Shown one piece after another: positions 44,081-55,605 of a stretch of DNA of 64,000 nt. Both the position numbers and the translations under genes were made by a program. The notes beneath the pieces are model-generated. The model was not told the origin of the DNA. It did no database searches and was given only the letters and a program-made list of their open reading frames with translations. Source of the DNA: Serpula lacrymans var. lacrymans S7.9 (taxonomy: Eukaryota; Basidiomycota; Agaricomycetes; Boletales; Serpulaceae); the NCBI RefSeq assembly GCF_000218685.1, contig NW_006763308.1, positions 62,001 through 126,000 of the forward strand, given 5' to 3'. Position 1 is the first letter of the stretch; every line of letters starts with the position of its first letter.

Positions 44081-44257
44081 TCTGATTTGGAATGAGTGAA
44101 TTGTAACTCGACATTAATAGAACATCTGAATATGTAGCAATAATACACCGAAACTCAAGAACCTTGGGAATAAATGCAATATCTGAAGGAGCGCTACACT
44201 ATTACCGTAGCAGAATTACAGCAATAAGAGTTGAGAACGAATCCACTATATCGTAAC

Positions 44258-45554
44258 TTAGTTGCCATAGTCATCCTTTGGTGACGCAGATTCCGGTCCC
44301 ATGGAATTGGAGAAGTCGCTGTCATGTTCAACCACTTTCGTCACTGTGATATCTAAAGCGTGGTCAAGCTCAATGTTATCACTGCGCGCAGTGCGTCGAT
44401 GTATAGGAAGGTGAATTGACCGGTTAGTCGATAGCAGGCTAGAGTCATTTCTAAATCCTCTGATGAGACCAAGCTTCGTGCTTCGGAAAACGTGGCAAGC
44501 CATCGCATTCGTTAGCATAAGATTGGGCACCGTAAACATCGTATGGTACACTGATGGTACCCTTTTATCGAAAACCATGATGACAGTCAGTAGATTACCG
44601 CCAACTGTGATCCTAGCCAAGACGTCAACACACATTCTCTTGGTACAACGGATAGACGCACAAGTAATACATTTGACCATCTTGTAACAGGGATTTGGAC
44701 AAGGCTGGCAGATAACCACCGGATACAAATGCTCTTGCCCAACCTTTGAATCCTGTGTGTGTTGAAGTAGTCCAGAGAAGGCGCCATGAAATGGCCATGA
44801 ACACAAAGGTATCATGAACGAGAACCGTTATTGGCGCCGCTCCAGCATACGACTTTAGGCTTTCTGCTGTGCAATATGAGGTAGGTCCAATAGTGATGGC
44901 GTGAACGGCTGTGATGATGGACAAAGATGATGCGAGAACACTAAGCCAGAGGATGAAGCCAGTCGTTACAATGTACTTGTTGTTGTCAAAAACTGCTTTA
45001 ACACGGAAGAAGAACAAAAGAGAAGATAATGGAACGGCGAAGGCGTAAAACACGTCAACAGTTTGTTCTAGTGCTTGACAGTGATCAATGGGAGTTGCTA
45101 AATCAAAGAAACACTAAGCATTTGTTCGACCACCAAGAATCCGGGCCAGCTGAGACGCGTGGCCGCCAGTACTGTACTTACTCTGAAAGATGGCACTCCC
45201 TAGAACGTAGCCTAACGATAACGCTCTTAGGTCGTGTCATGTTTCCCTTCGTTTCTGCAAATTGTCGATAAATCTCACCTTGAGAAAAAATACACCAAGG
45301 TCGGTAACTTGATCCTATGCTTGAAGAGTAGCTGATAGTCTCCATTGAGATTGGTGAGGAAATCCCAGGCCATAGCCTGTCAGACAAAGAGTATGGTCAA
45401 ACGAATACGAATATACAGATTTTTATCAAGGGCATACTCCCAGCGAGCCAACTACTAGATTTGCTCCTACTTGTACCTGGTATGCTGTGTCGGGTGGAAG
45501 GTACGCCATTGCTGCATCGAAGTTCAAGATCGCACTACAGTTATTACTGGGCAT
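44258..45554 (-). CDS. Multi-span membrane protein of an Agaricomycete family
   Basis: ATG at 45554-45552, TAA at 44260-44258. Exon 1 'NNCSAILNFDAAMAYLPPD'; exon 2 (around 45375-45280) 'AMAWDFLTNLNGDYQLLFKH' then 'IKLPTLVYFFSR'; further exons 'TPIDHCQALEQTVDVFYAFA', 'SSLLFFFRVKAVFDNNKYIV', 'GPTSYCTAESLKSYAGAAP', 'ALSKSLLQDGQMYYL', 'ITVGGNLLTVIMVF' and a hydrophilic tail. About seven hydrophobic spans. The family is common in mushroom-forming fungi and has no assigned function. It is convergent with the oxidoreductase gene, 177 bp apart. Confidence 0.75.
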
Positions 45555-47324
45555 GGTGATGAATTGGGATGCCAATATGCGATTTGAGTTGTAGTAGGTG
45601 AAGGAGCGATATCTCTTTGACGGTGATTAGAAGACAAAATGCTTATCTGCCTATGTAACGTTTAATCAGAAACGGCCACAGGCTAGTATCCTTTACTATA
45701 GGGGATAAATACGATACCCTGGATGCGCTTATTTTAAGACGCCATGTCCGGCGCCGATGGGACTACTGTGTGAATTTCCCATTACTATATTACGCCAGTA
45801 GTCGAATCAGGCTATACATATGACCTTAGAGGCTCCATGCTTTGGGGTGGTGCTTCGTGTCGCCGAGGAACCCTGCCACAGCCATACCGGTCATCAGCGC
45901 CCAGCGTTACTGATAGTGGTCATATTCTAAGAATCCAGATCAGAATCATTGCAATCTATATCCGCAGCCACAAAAAAGTGCTTACAGTGCATCTACTGCT
46001 TACATGAACACCGAGGAAGATGACTGCGATGCCGTGATGGCAATAGTTCGGATCTAGTAGTGGTGCATGACAGTGATGGTGAGGAGCCCGCTTTTGTTCT
46101 TCCAAGTCCTTAGGATTCCTACGGGGATAGCGCAATGCCACCAGAGTCTCGTTGCATAGCCGGATATGTGAGTAAAAGAGAAGAGCGAATTGCTGTGATC
46201 GCAACCAACGATTGCACTCAATAACTTAGAAACCACGCACCATCCCGAAGAACGTTGATCAGTTCAGAGAACTACCTCTCAGCCTCGGCATCAATTTTGT
46301 AGTTTCAGCACAGCCTGGCCATGTGGACCTTGTGACATTCTGGGCATGACATTGACATGTTGACAACAGTGACTTCTATGGTCGAGATGGAGCTTCTTTT
46401 TTTTTGGCAAGTCGTCAGACTGATCTTCTGGAGACAGTCCTAAGTAGCAGATCAGAGCTCTTGAGGCTTCAACAAAGTGTGCTGCGGAAGCAAATATTGC
46501 TTCATTTAGATCCTTTTCGGGTTTCACTCAAAATACTTGTACTTATACTTATCCAAAGCTGAGTAGGTGTCAAATTTTAGCCATTCACTCGCCCTGATGG
46601 CATCCAATAGCCTTTCAGTCCACCGCACGTGGATATTTTACCATCTGCGCAGACCAGGCACCGACGTTGAGACATGGAAAGAAGCGAACGATGACCGGTC
46701 GGCATTAGAACTAGTACAGTGTAGCTTCGATAGAGGAACGCGGTACCCGCATATCGGCGTGCCATAATTTGTTGAGATGCGATTCATCCCTTATCAGATT
46801 CTAATGCGTCTCGAGTTTGAATCTGTACAAAGACAACTGCGCATGCAACAAGTTATCAACGCATCGAGTAAACACACATTCCGCAAACATACAATAGAGA
46901 CTTGCCTGTCAACCAGACATAGAGTAACCACCAAAACTCAAAGCGAGTGCTGGACAAACAACATCGGAAGCACAGAAGGGACTCTAAACCAGGAAAGGTT
47001 AACGCGTGAGCACATTCTCAGTGAGTCTCCTCCGTTCTTTCGCCTCAGCCTCGTTGTCTGAGCCAGTCCAGTCCGTTTTAAAGCCAAGTCCGCTTTTGCT
47101 CCGCACGAGATGGGCTTAAGAGAATGGATGTATACACTTTTGTACGATATGTAGGGTGATTGCAGTAATAATGAAAAGAGCGTGCGTCGATTCGCCTTGG
47201 GTGTTATCGATGTGACCGTCAGCCACAGGGCCAAGAGAGGACCCCGTGGCCTGGTGAGCGGACATCCGCCTCCCATAAAGTAAGAGGCCCTCTCACCGAT
47301 CAGACTTCTCCCCATATCCAAACT
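45555..47324. other. 1.8 kb without a supported gene
   Basis: Short open frames in both directions lack recognisable motifs and mostly start at non-ATG codons. It contains the promoter regions of the membrane protein gene (left) and acetyl-CoA synthetase (right). I see no repeat shared with the rest of the window. Confidence 0.35.
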
Positions 47325-49873
47325 ATGGCTGAGCTCACTACGGAAATCCCCATCCATCCAGTCGCTCCTCGCCTCAAGAATGGTCACAAGAAGCCGCATG
47401 TTGGGCCTGACCACCATGCATACAAGACCGCACACAAGGAAACAGTAGGACACGAATCTGATAAATGGTGGGCAAAGGTGTGTTCTCCCAATCGCTTAGA
47501 TCCATCTTACCCGGTAATGAGCGATATATGGCTATATCAAAATGTCTAGATGGCTAGAGAAACACTCTACTGGGATCGCCCATTCCATACCGTAAGGGCA
47601 GGAGGTTTCGAAACAGGAGACATCGCCTGGTTCCCTGAGGGTGGCCTCAACGCTTCCTACAATTGTGTCGATCGATGGGCATTCAAGCACCCAGATAAGG
47701 TCTGCACCAGTCAATACTGATCGCCTCCTTAACGCAGATCCCTGATCCTTAAAATAGACAGCCATTATCTATGAAGCAGATGAGCCAAATGAAGGCAAAC
47801 TCATCACATATGCAGAGCTCTTACGCGAAGTCTGCAGCATCGCCAATGTACTCAAATCCTTTGGTATCAAACGCGGCGATACCGTGTCCGTCTATTTGCC
47901 CATGACATGGCAAGCTGTTGCGGCATTCCTTGCGTGTGCGCGTATCGGCGCCGTCCACTCGGTGGTTTTTGCTGGTTTCTCCGCTGAATCCCTCCGCGAT
48001 CGTGTACAGGACTGTAAGTCCCGTGTTCTCATCACGTCTGATGAAGGTCGCCGAGGAGGAAAGTCGATCGCAACAAAAATGATCGTCGATGCTGCACTCA
48101 AAGAGTGCCCTGATGTCGAACACGTCCTCGTATTAAAACGAACAGGAAATGAGGTACCCTGGACTGAGGGTAGGGACAAGTGGTGGCACGAGGAGACACT
48201 CAAAGTGCCCAACTACTGCCCGCCCGAGGTAATGTCATCGGAGGATCCTCTGTTTATTCTTTACGTAAGGATGTTTGCACGCGTACTTGCGATAGATGCT
48301 AAAGCTCCAGTTACAGACGTCTGGTTCCACCGGTAAGCCCAAAGGGGTCGTGCACACGACAGGTGGATATCTCCTGTGTGCAGCACTGACGGTGAAATAT
48401 GTCTTCGATATCCATCCGGATGACAAGTTTGCGTGTATGGCCGATATAGGTTGGATCACTGGGCACACGTATGTATTTATCTTTTAGATCAATTCCTGGT
48501 TTTTTAGCGTTATGATTGTAGGTATATCGTCTATGGTCCTCTCGCAAACGGTGTTAGTACCACCGTCTTTGAATCGACTCCAGTATATCCCACTCCAGCG
48601 CGTTATTGGCAAACCGTGCAAAAACACCAAATAACACAATTTTACTCAGCTCCGACTGCCATCAGGTTGCTACGCCGTTTGGGCGCGCACCATGTTGAAG
48701 GACATGACCTGAGCAGTCTTCGTGTACTCGGTAGTGTTGGCGAGCCCATCAACCCAGAAGCATGGAACTGGTACAATGAACATGTCGGTGGTAAGCAGTG
48801 TGCGATTGTTGACACTTTCTGGTACGCATATCTTAGCATGTATGCATAGCGATGCTAATCCGTCGTTTACCAGGCAAACGGAGACAGGATCGATCGTTGT
48901 TACTCCATTCCCTGGGGCCATCGAGACCAAACCAGGATCGGCCACAGTTCCGTTCTTTGGTATTGAACCTGCAATTCTGGACCCAGTTTCAGGCAAGGTA
49001 CGTTGCTACACTATGTGCTCCAAGATCGGGCGCTTTATCTTCCGTGCATATAGGAATTGGAGGGTAACAACGTCGAGGGTGTACTTGTACTCAAAACACC
49101 TTGGCCTTCAATCGCACGGACGATTTACCAGGATCACAACAGGTACCTCGATACCTACATGAAGGTGAATTTCCTGCTTTTTGGGAAGTTCGCAGTTTTT
49201 CAAAGGTTTTATCCAGCCCTATCCGGGCATGTTTTACACTGGCGACGGCGCTGCCAGGGACGAACACGGATACATCTGGATCAAAGGACGTATCGACGGT
49301 ATGTTTCTTGTTCTTTCTTGCCAATGTTTGGTGCCCGTAATACGCTTGCTACAGATGTGATCAATGTTTCTGGTCACCGTCTCTCCACTGCTGAAATTGA
49401 ATCAGCACTTATTCTCCACAAGGGGGTTGCTGAGACTGCTGGTATGTGAGGCATCAGCTACATTTATATCATGGACTGAGTATAATGCACTTGTAGTTAT
49501 TGGCACGGCAGATGAACTTACCGGTCAAGCGGTATATGCTTTCGTCACCTTGAAGCCGTAAGTTTGCCTTTCTTCGCTGCTGCTGTTTTAATTATACGAC
49601 CATATCATCAGGGAGTTCTCTTATGATCCTAATGACGAAGCGTCACTTTCAAAAGAGCTTGTCTTGCAGGTTCGCAAGGTCATCGGACCGTTCGCAGCCC
49701 CAAAGAAGATTTTCATCGTCAGCGACTTGCCCAAGACACGATCTGGTAAGATCATGCGACGCATCATGCGCAAGATAGTTGCAGGTGAAGGCGACCAGCT
49801 GGGTGATCTTAGCACAGTCGCGGAACCCGGTGTTGTCGATGTCATCAAGAAGAAAGTGGCAGAGAGCTCTTGA
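47325..49873 (+). CDS. ACS1: Acetyl-CoA synthetase (AMP-forming)
   Basis: Activates acetate with ATP and CoA to acetyl-CoA, for acetate use, lipid synthesis and histone acetylation; cytosolic and nuclear. ATG 47325, TGA 49871-49873; about eight introns (for example 47701-47759 and 48265-48314). Motifs: '[20 protein letters not shown]'; '[20 protein letters not shown]'; the AMP-binding P-loop '[19 protein letters not shown]' (split by an intron after FILY); '[15 protein letters not shown]'; 'DTFWQTETGS'; '[12 protein letters not shown]'; '[15 protein letters not shown]'; and the C-terminal '[17 protein letters not shown]' with the lysine that is acetylated in homologues. Length (about 670 aa) and motif order match the family. 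It appears intact. Gene symbol by orthology; Aspergillus calls it facA. Confidence 0.93.
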
Positions 49874-51571
49874 ACTTGTATGGTCACGCCTTTATTTGTA
49901 TTCACCGAGTCATTCGTGGCTTGTTCTTTTTTTCCCCTCACTTTTTGCCCTCTATAAGGAGTAATGTACGGATATGGAGAACTGTAACGATAAGTTAAAG
50001 TCATGGAAGAAGTTCTTTTCTCGTGTGTCTGTCTTTGCTACTAGTAGTGTAAATATTAGTGTATGGATCTTTTAGCCACACAGTAGATTGTATTCTTTAT
50101 TTTCTCAATTGAAGGAATCGCTCAGGATAAACTATCGGTACAACGAAGTACTCATAATGATGGGCGAACAAAATTGCTCATAAATTACTCACGTCTATTT
50201 GTGCGTTGCACTACGAGTACTTTTGAGAATATACTGCATGATCGAGCGGTATCAGGGTTTGATTGTGACGGATTTGCTGGATAAACGGCCAATAGATAAC
50301 CATGTAATCATGTGCTACTCCAGCATAGCATTAGCTGAATTCCCAGCATCAACACAGCTTGACATAGAGACGTAGCTCCTTACCACATCCTACAAGAAGT
50401 TCTGAAAAGTACAGTTGTGCAAGTAGGATGAGGCAGATAGATAACAAGGACCATGTGCACTCGAGGTCATATGACAATATTCGAAAGATCCAGCGCTCGA
50501 GTTCGGTACAGCACAGGGGGAAAATACCAGCCATGCCAGTGGTTGTTGAAAGCTAACCCATTGCAGAAACTGAAATGAAGGTAGAATCTTTTGATCGCAC
50601 AACCTGCGTTTCAACAAAAGGCATCCAAGAGATATTTAGGTAGGTTATTGTTGCACGAAGCATAGTTTTATAAAAGATACAGGGTAAGAGGACCTCAACT
50701 CCACGTAGTGGTGCCTATGCACATGTCATGATTCTATAGATAGTTCCGATGGATGAGCAAACATGGAGTTCATCTTCATCATTCAATTATCTTGAAATTG
50801 TGTCAAGATATGGGATACAAAAAATAGAGCTATCACATCAAAGAGATAAGCACATACATCTGTGACCTGGAGGTCATATGCTAGGGGGAGAACCCGAATA
50901 AGTATGGCCGTGGCGATGAATTGATAAATTCTCACGCTTGGAATAGTCATTAGCCGACCAAAAGCTTCAAGTCTTTTTGCATATGATATCACTAGTCCAT
51001 AAACTCTGCAATCATAAGACAAATCAGTGAAGCCTCACATTCAGAGTAGCAAGGCTTTTTCTTGGGTTTCCAGAATGAGTAGCGACAGAAAATGGGTATT
51101 GGTAATAATACGTTGCCTTGAATATATTCCTTACCAGTTTTTTTCAAGTCGTTTCATTCTGACGACTGTAGACTCTCTCAAACCAGTGAGTTTTTTGATT
51201 ATCAATCTAAGGGTCTTGATTAAGAAGCACTCACTTCTAATCCGCCGGCAACTTAACAGCCTGACATGCAGTGCAGGATCACTCGAAGTTCGTTACGCGG
51301 CACTCTCAGGCTTGGACAGTCAAATGACCAGTCCTACACTGATCGTTTGCCTGCATGTGATAATATTGAATGCTGTGAAGTTCTTCTATGCTTGATGAGA
51401 GCACCTCATCGATATGGTCAGTCTAAAACTGGACTTCAAATATCACACATCGTGCATATCAAGTAAAAACTACCAGCAGTGCATTGTGCAGTTATGTATT
51501 TAAGTCAGCCAAGCAACTATGTCCAAGAGACTGGAAGGTTTTCAGCGACATATTAACCCTGAAGTAAAGCC
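49874..51571. other. 1.7 kb without a supported gene
   Basis: Minus-strand frames at 50349-50534 and 50783-51022 encode short hydrophobic peptides that could belong to a decayed membrane protein gene, but no family motif or consistent exon chain was found. The ACS terminator and MFS promoter should lie here. Confidence 0.3.
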
Positions 51572-53718
51572 ATGCACCCGAGATCAGACTCATTTGATCA
51601 ACCGCCGTCGCTGCCTCCTAATACTAGTGCTAAACGGGACTGGAGATTTTGGCTTATCTTTTTGTCTCTTACGGTTTCTTTCTTCAACACTGCTCTTGAA
51701 CTTGTGAGTAGTCTCACAATCATTCCTGTTAATGTTAATTAACTGTACCCTTCATTACCATCTTCAAGTGTTCTGTCTCAACAGCTCTACCGACGATCGT
51801 TGACGATCTGCACGGCACACAGTTTGTGTGGGTCGGGTCAGCATATGCACTTGCCGCTACCGCATTCGTACCTTTAAGTGGGAGCCTTGCTGAGGTGCTA
51901 TACTCATTTTATTTTTGTCCTACAAACTCAGCTCAAACCATCTCAACAGATATGGGGCCGAAAACCAGTGATGTTATCTGCTTTGATTTTTTTTGCGATT
52001 GGAAGTACTATTTGTGGTTCAGCCACTAGTCTGGGTCATTTAATCATTGGGAGGGGTGAATTCATCTGTCCTGCTCCGAGAAAAATATAGATGGTTAAGC
52101 GGTATTTCAGCAATTCAGGGCGTTGGAGGTGGAGGTATTGCCGCTCTCTCTCAGATCATCCTATCCGACCTAGTTCCCCTCCACGAGCGTGGACTATTTA
52201 ACGGTATGATAGGATTGTACGTTTTTCTTTTACCTTTGGTGGGCGTGTCGGTCTGAGTGATCGGTTTATAGAGCATGGTCTCTTGCCAGTGGAATTGGCC
52301 CCGTTGTCGGCGGAGCTCTCGCTCAGCGCGGCCAATGGAGATGGCTTTTTTGTGAGCATAGCTCCAGACCACATTATTCGCTTATAATACTGACATCATT
52401 GTAGACCTAAACGTACCATTCTGTGCCGTTGCAGGTCTTTTGGTACTCTTGTTCCTCAAGTTACGCGCACCTTCGTCAACGCTGCGAGAAAAGTGGGAGC
52501 GTATGGATTGGCTGTATGTACTAACCCAGCCCCTTTTGCACAAAACTAAGCGCATTACATTCTAGTGGGAACTTTATCGTCATCGCAAGCACAACGTCGT
52601 GTATCATTGCTTTGACATGGGGTGGTGTCCAATATCCGTGGTCTTCTGCCAGAGTTCTTGTTCCTCTTATCTTGGGGCTTGTTGGCCTGTTTGTATTTAT
52701 TGTGTACGAATCCTACGTGCCTAAGTATCCGATGGTACGTCACTTCCAAGCCGTTAACTTTTGAGTTCGACGAAACCTTAATGTTGCTGTCGCGTAGATC
52801 CCATTTTCGCTCTTGTCTACCGTTACAGGAGCAAGTGGATTCCTTCAAACTTTCGTCATGCCTATTCTACTCATTTGTATCGTCTGTGTGTCACTATCCT
52901 CTTCGTTCATGGCGCCATCTAATACTTGTTCTCGTTCAAGATTACTTGCCTGTATACTTTCAGGCTTGCAAAGGAGCGTCTCCTGTTGCTTCGGGCGTCG
53001 ATGGCTTTGGCATTGCATTCACAGTAGCTCCTTCTGGTGTGATCGCGGGTATAACTGTGACCATTTCCCGTGGATATCGTATCCAGTTATGGACCGGTTG
53101 GGTAATAGCGATCATTGGACTGGCCATGATCAGTACTCTTCATGCGGACAGTTCTCGCGGAATAGCCATAGGATTTCAGATCATCGCTGGTGTGGGTATA
53201 GGAATCATCAGCACTACCACATATTTCCCGGTCCTCGCACCGTTACCCGTGTCCTCTAATGCAAGTGCACTAGCGCTCTTTACTTTCCTTCGCAACTTTG
53301 CTCAGGTACGTTTTGCTGATGCAGCCTTCCAGTATTGATATGTAACCATGACTTTTAGGTATGGGGTCTTACCATTGGAGACACCATTCTACAAAACGCA
53401 TTCAGCAAGCGGCTACCAGATGACTTTACATCTGTGTTCCCACTAGGAACTGCAATCGCGTATTCTGTCATACCACTTGTTTCTGCCATTGAAGAGCCTT
53501 TGAAATCAGAGGTTAGAGTTGCATTTGCAGACAGCCTGTGTGTACTTTGGCAAGTACTCATTGGAGTGGCTGGGTTGGGGTTGCTTGTAAGCCTTGTTAT
53601 GAAAGCACTACCATTGCATACATCGACGGACAAGGAATGGGGGGTGAATGATAGCGGTTCCGATAAATCGCTCCTAGCTCAGCGTTCTCTAGAAAAGTCT
53701 AGAGAATCGCTTGTATAA
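51572..53718 (+). CDS. Major facilitator superfamily transporter (DHA2-like)
   Basis: Plasma-membrane proton-coupled efflux carrier by homology. ATG 51572, TAA 53716-53718, many short introns (first 51704-51768). N-terminus hydrophilic, then TM1 'WRFWLIFLSLTVSFFNTALE', 'SVSTALPTIVDDLHGTQFVW', the loop motif 'AEIWGRKPVMLSALIFFAIG', motif C-like 'LASGIGPVVGGALAQRGQW' with 'WRWLFYLNVPFCAVAGLLV', and the second half 'DYLPVYFQACKGASPVASGV', 'TYFPVLAPLPVSSNASALA'. The layout fits a 14-span drug:H+ antiporter. The exon join near 52850-52940 was not resolved exactly. Substrate unknown. Confidence 0.85.
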
Positions 53719-54120
53719 TACATATGATTTGGTGCACAGTACTGTACATATTCTATCGCGAATGAGAATTAAATAAGTAGGCATCGTGCCTCCACCACTT
53801 CAAACGTTGAAGATGTTTATGTAGCATCATGAATGTTCGTAGGTAGAAGACACTGATACCTAAAAGCCAAGTAGAATCGTCAAGGTAAACACAGCCGCAT
53901 ACTGGAAAGGATGTGAGGCCATCTACATATGGAAGGTAGATATATTGCAGTTCCCGGGGTCCCTGCCATGGCTGCGCCATTCTCAGCAACAACTCTCACT
54001 TGCATTCTCCTACTGACGACACAAGGCACTGACCGCGACAGGCCAAAAGATTCAAGCTTCATCTGTGTAACAGTTATCAAGCAGTGAACGTCACCCGCAG
54101 ACCCGTGGCCTCGTGACAAC
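53719..54120. other. Spacer between MFS and VTI1 genes
   Basis: 402 bp, no gene seen; contains the MFS 3' end and VTI1 promoter. Confidence 0.35.
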
Positions 54121-55055
54121 ATGGATAATTCACCGACTGCGTTATTTGACTCTTATGAACATGACTTTCAACAGATTGTTGATAGTATAGGATCAAAGTT
54201 GAATGTCGATGGCAAAGAGGAAAGCTCAGGTGAGTGTGAATACCAAACTGTTGGGGTACCTTTTGCTCATATTAATTCGTAACGGTACAGAGCAAAGGAA
54301 GGCGGCGTTGAGGAGGGTTGAGATGGAGTTGGATGAGGCTGACGAAATGGCGAGCTGTGTTTTCATATTTTTCTCCAGTTGCTCATATATCCTGCCATTT
54401 TATCAACGCCCTGTAGGTGTCTCAAATGGAGATTGAAATCCAAGGAATACCGCAGTCCATCAAAATACAGTATCAGAACAGGCTCCGAACTGCCAAAGCT
54501 GACTTGTCCCGGTACAAGAAGCTTTCGAAAGATGCCTACTCGCAGCTGTCTCGCTCTGATCTCCTCATGTCATCAGCGAGGGCCGGTATACCCACTTCTG
54601 ACGAACCTTATGGTCCTACCTCTGATAGAACACGGCTGCTGACGGGAACCGCTGTCCTAGAAGATGGAACAAGGCGTCTCCAGGATTCGCAGCGTATTGC
54701 TTTGGAGACCGAAGATCAGGGTGCTGAAATTCTATTCAACCTTCGAACACAGAGAGAACAAATCGAGAACGCGAGAGATACTGTACGACTAATTTACATG
54801 GCACGCTTCTTACACATTTACATACTAACGTACTTCTTTCTAACGCTAGCTTCGCACGGCTGACACTGCAATCGACCGAGCGTCGGGTACGCTCAAAAAG
54901 ATGATTAGACGGCATGTCAATGTTATCGCTTCTTCACTGGTCCGTTATTAATGCCTTGATCTAGGATGTACCAACAAAGGGTTGTGACAGTGGCTATCAT
55001 CGTTGTTCTCGTTCTCCTTGTCGCTATTATCATTTGGGAGAAAGTATTCCATTGA
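54121..55055 (+). CDS. VTI1: v-SNARE Vti1 homologue
   Basis: Qb-SNARE acting in Golgi-endosome-vacuole fusion. ATG 54121, stop TGA 55053-55055. Exons: 54121-54229, 54291-54349, 54417-about 54780, about 54851-54911, 54965-55055. N-terminal v-SNARE bundle 'YEHDFQQIVDSIG', 'RRVEMELDEADEM', 'VSQMEIEIQGIPQSI', 'RTAKADLSRYKKL'; SNARE motif 'RIALETEDQGAEILFNLRTQ' through 'LRTADTAIDRASGTLKKMI'; then one C-terminal membrane anchor 'VVTVAIIVVLVLLVAIIIW'. Introns 54350-54416 and 54912-54964 can only be spliced in frame with GC-AG borders. PEX3 is convergent downstream. Confidence 0.88.
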
Positions 55056-55605
55056 TTAGAGCTTTTCTTCTTACGATTTGGACTTAATTTAATTTTTGTC
55101 TTTTGCGCTCGAACAGTCTGCCGTATGCTGCTGCGTATGGGATTATCTATATATTTATCCAACGGTTTGAGCCTCCCGCAGAATACTCAGATTCAAGTAT
55201 GTTGACTGTTGCAGACCATCTTTACCTATTTTTTGCATGGCCTTGGATTCACAGATACCAGTAATAATCACGCGACCACACATTTGTTAGGTGCAATTAC
55301 AGTCACTACTTGTAACATTTTGCAATAAGCCACATAACGGAAGCTAGAAATTTCATCCATGATTATGTTTGGGGCTGACCTACTGCTTAGAGCGTTAGCA
55401 CAGAATGTACTCGTACCGGTTGATGAAGGGATGTAGCATCTTGTGGGAACAGATGATTTAGCATTTGGTTTGTCCTAAATACACCTTCGCAGTCGCAAGA
55501 ATAAACTGCCTTTTCCCTTCACTGCTCTTAATCACGAATATACAGCGATCGACAAATTAGTAAAAATATTACATACTTCTTAGTTGGAAACAGCACACAC
55601 CGCTA
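55056..55605. other. Convergent 3' spacer between VTI1 and PEX3
   Basis: 550 bp with no gene; the two genes' 3' UTRs and polyadenylation signals should lie here. Confidence 0.35.

Noticed and set aside
40105..45554. A biosynthetic gene cluster (P450, oxidoreductase, membrane protein)
   Set aside because: No core synthase or terpene cyclase is present and the membrane protein has no transport signature; proximity alone is weak.
50349..51022. Short hydrophobic minus-strand ORFs as genes
   Set aside because: No recognisable motif, no plausible splice chain, and composition alone is not evidence.
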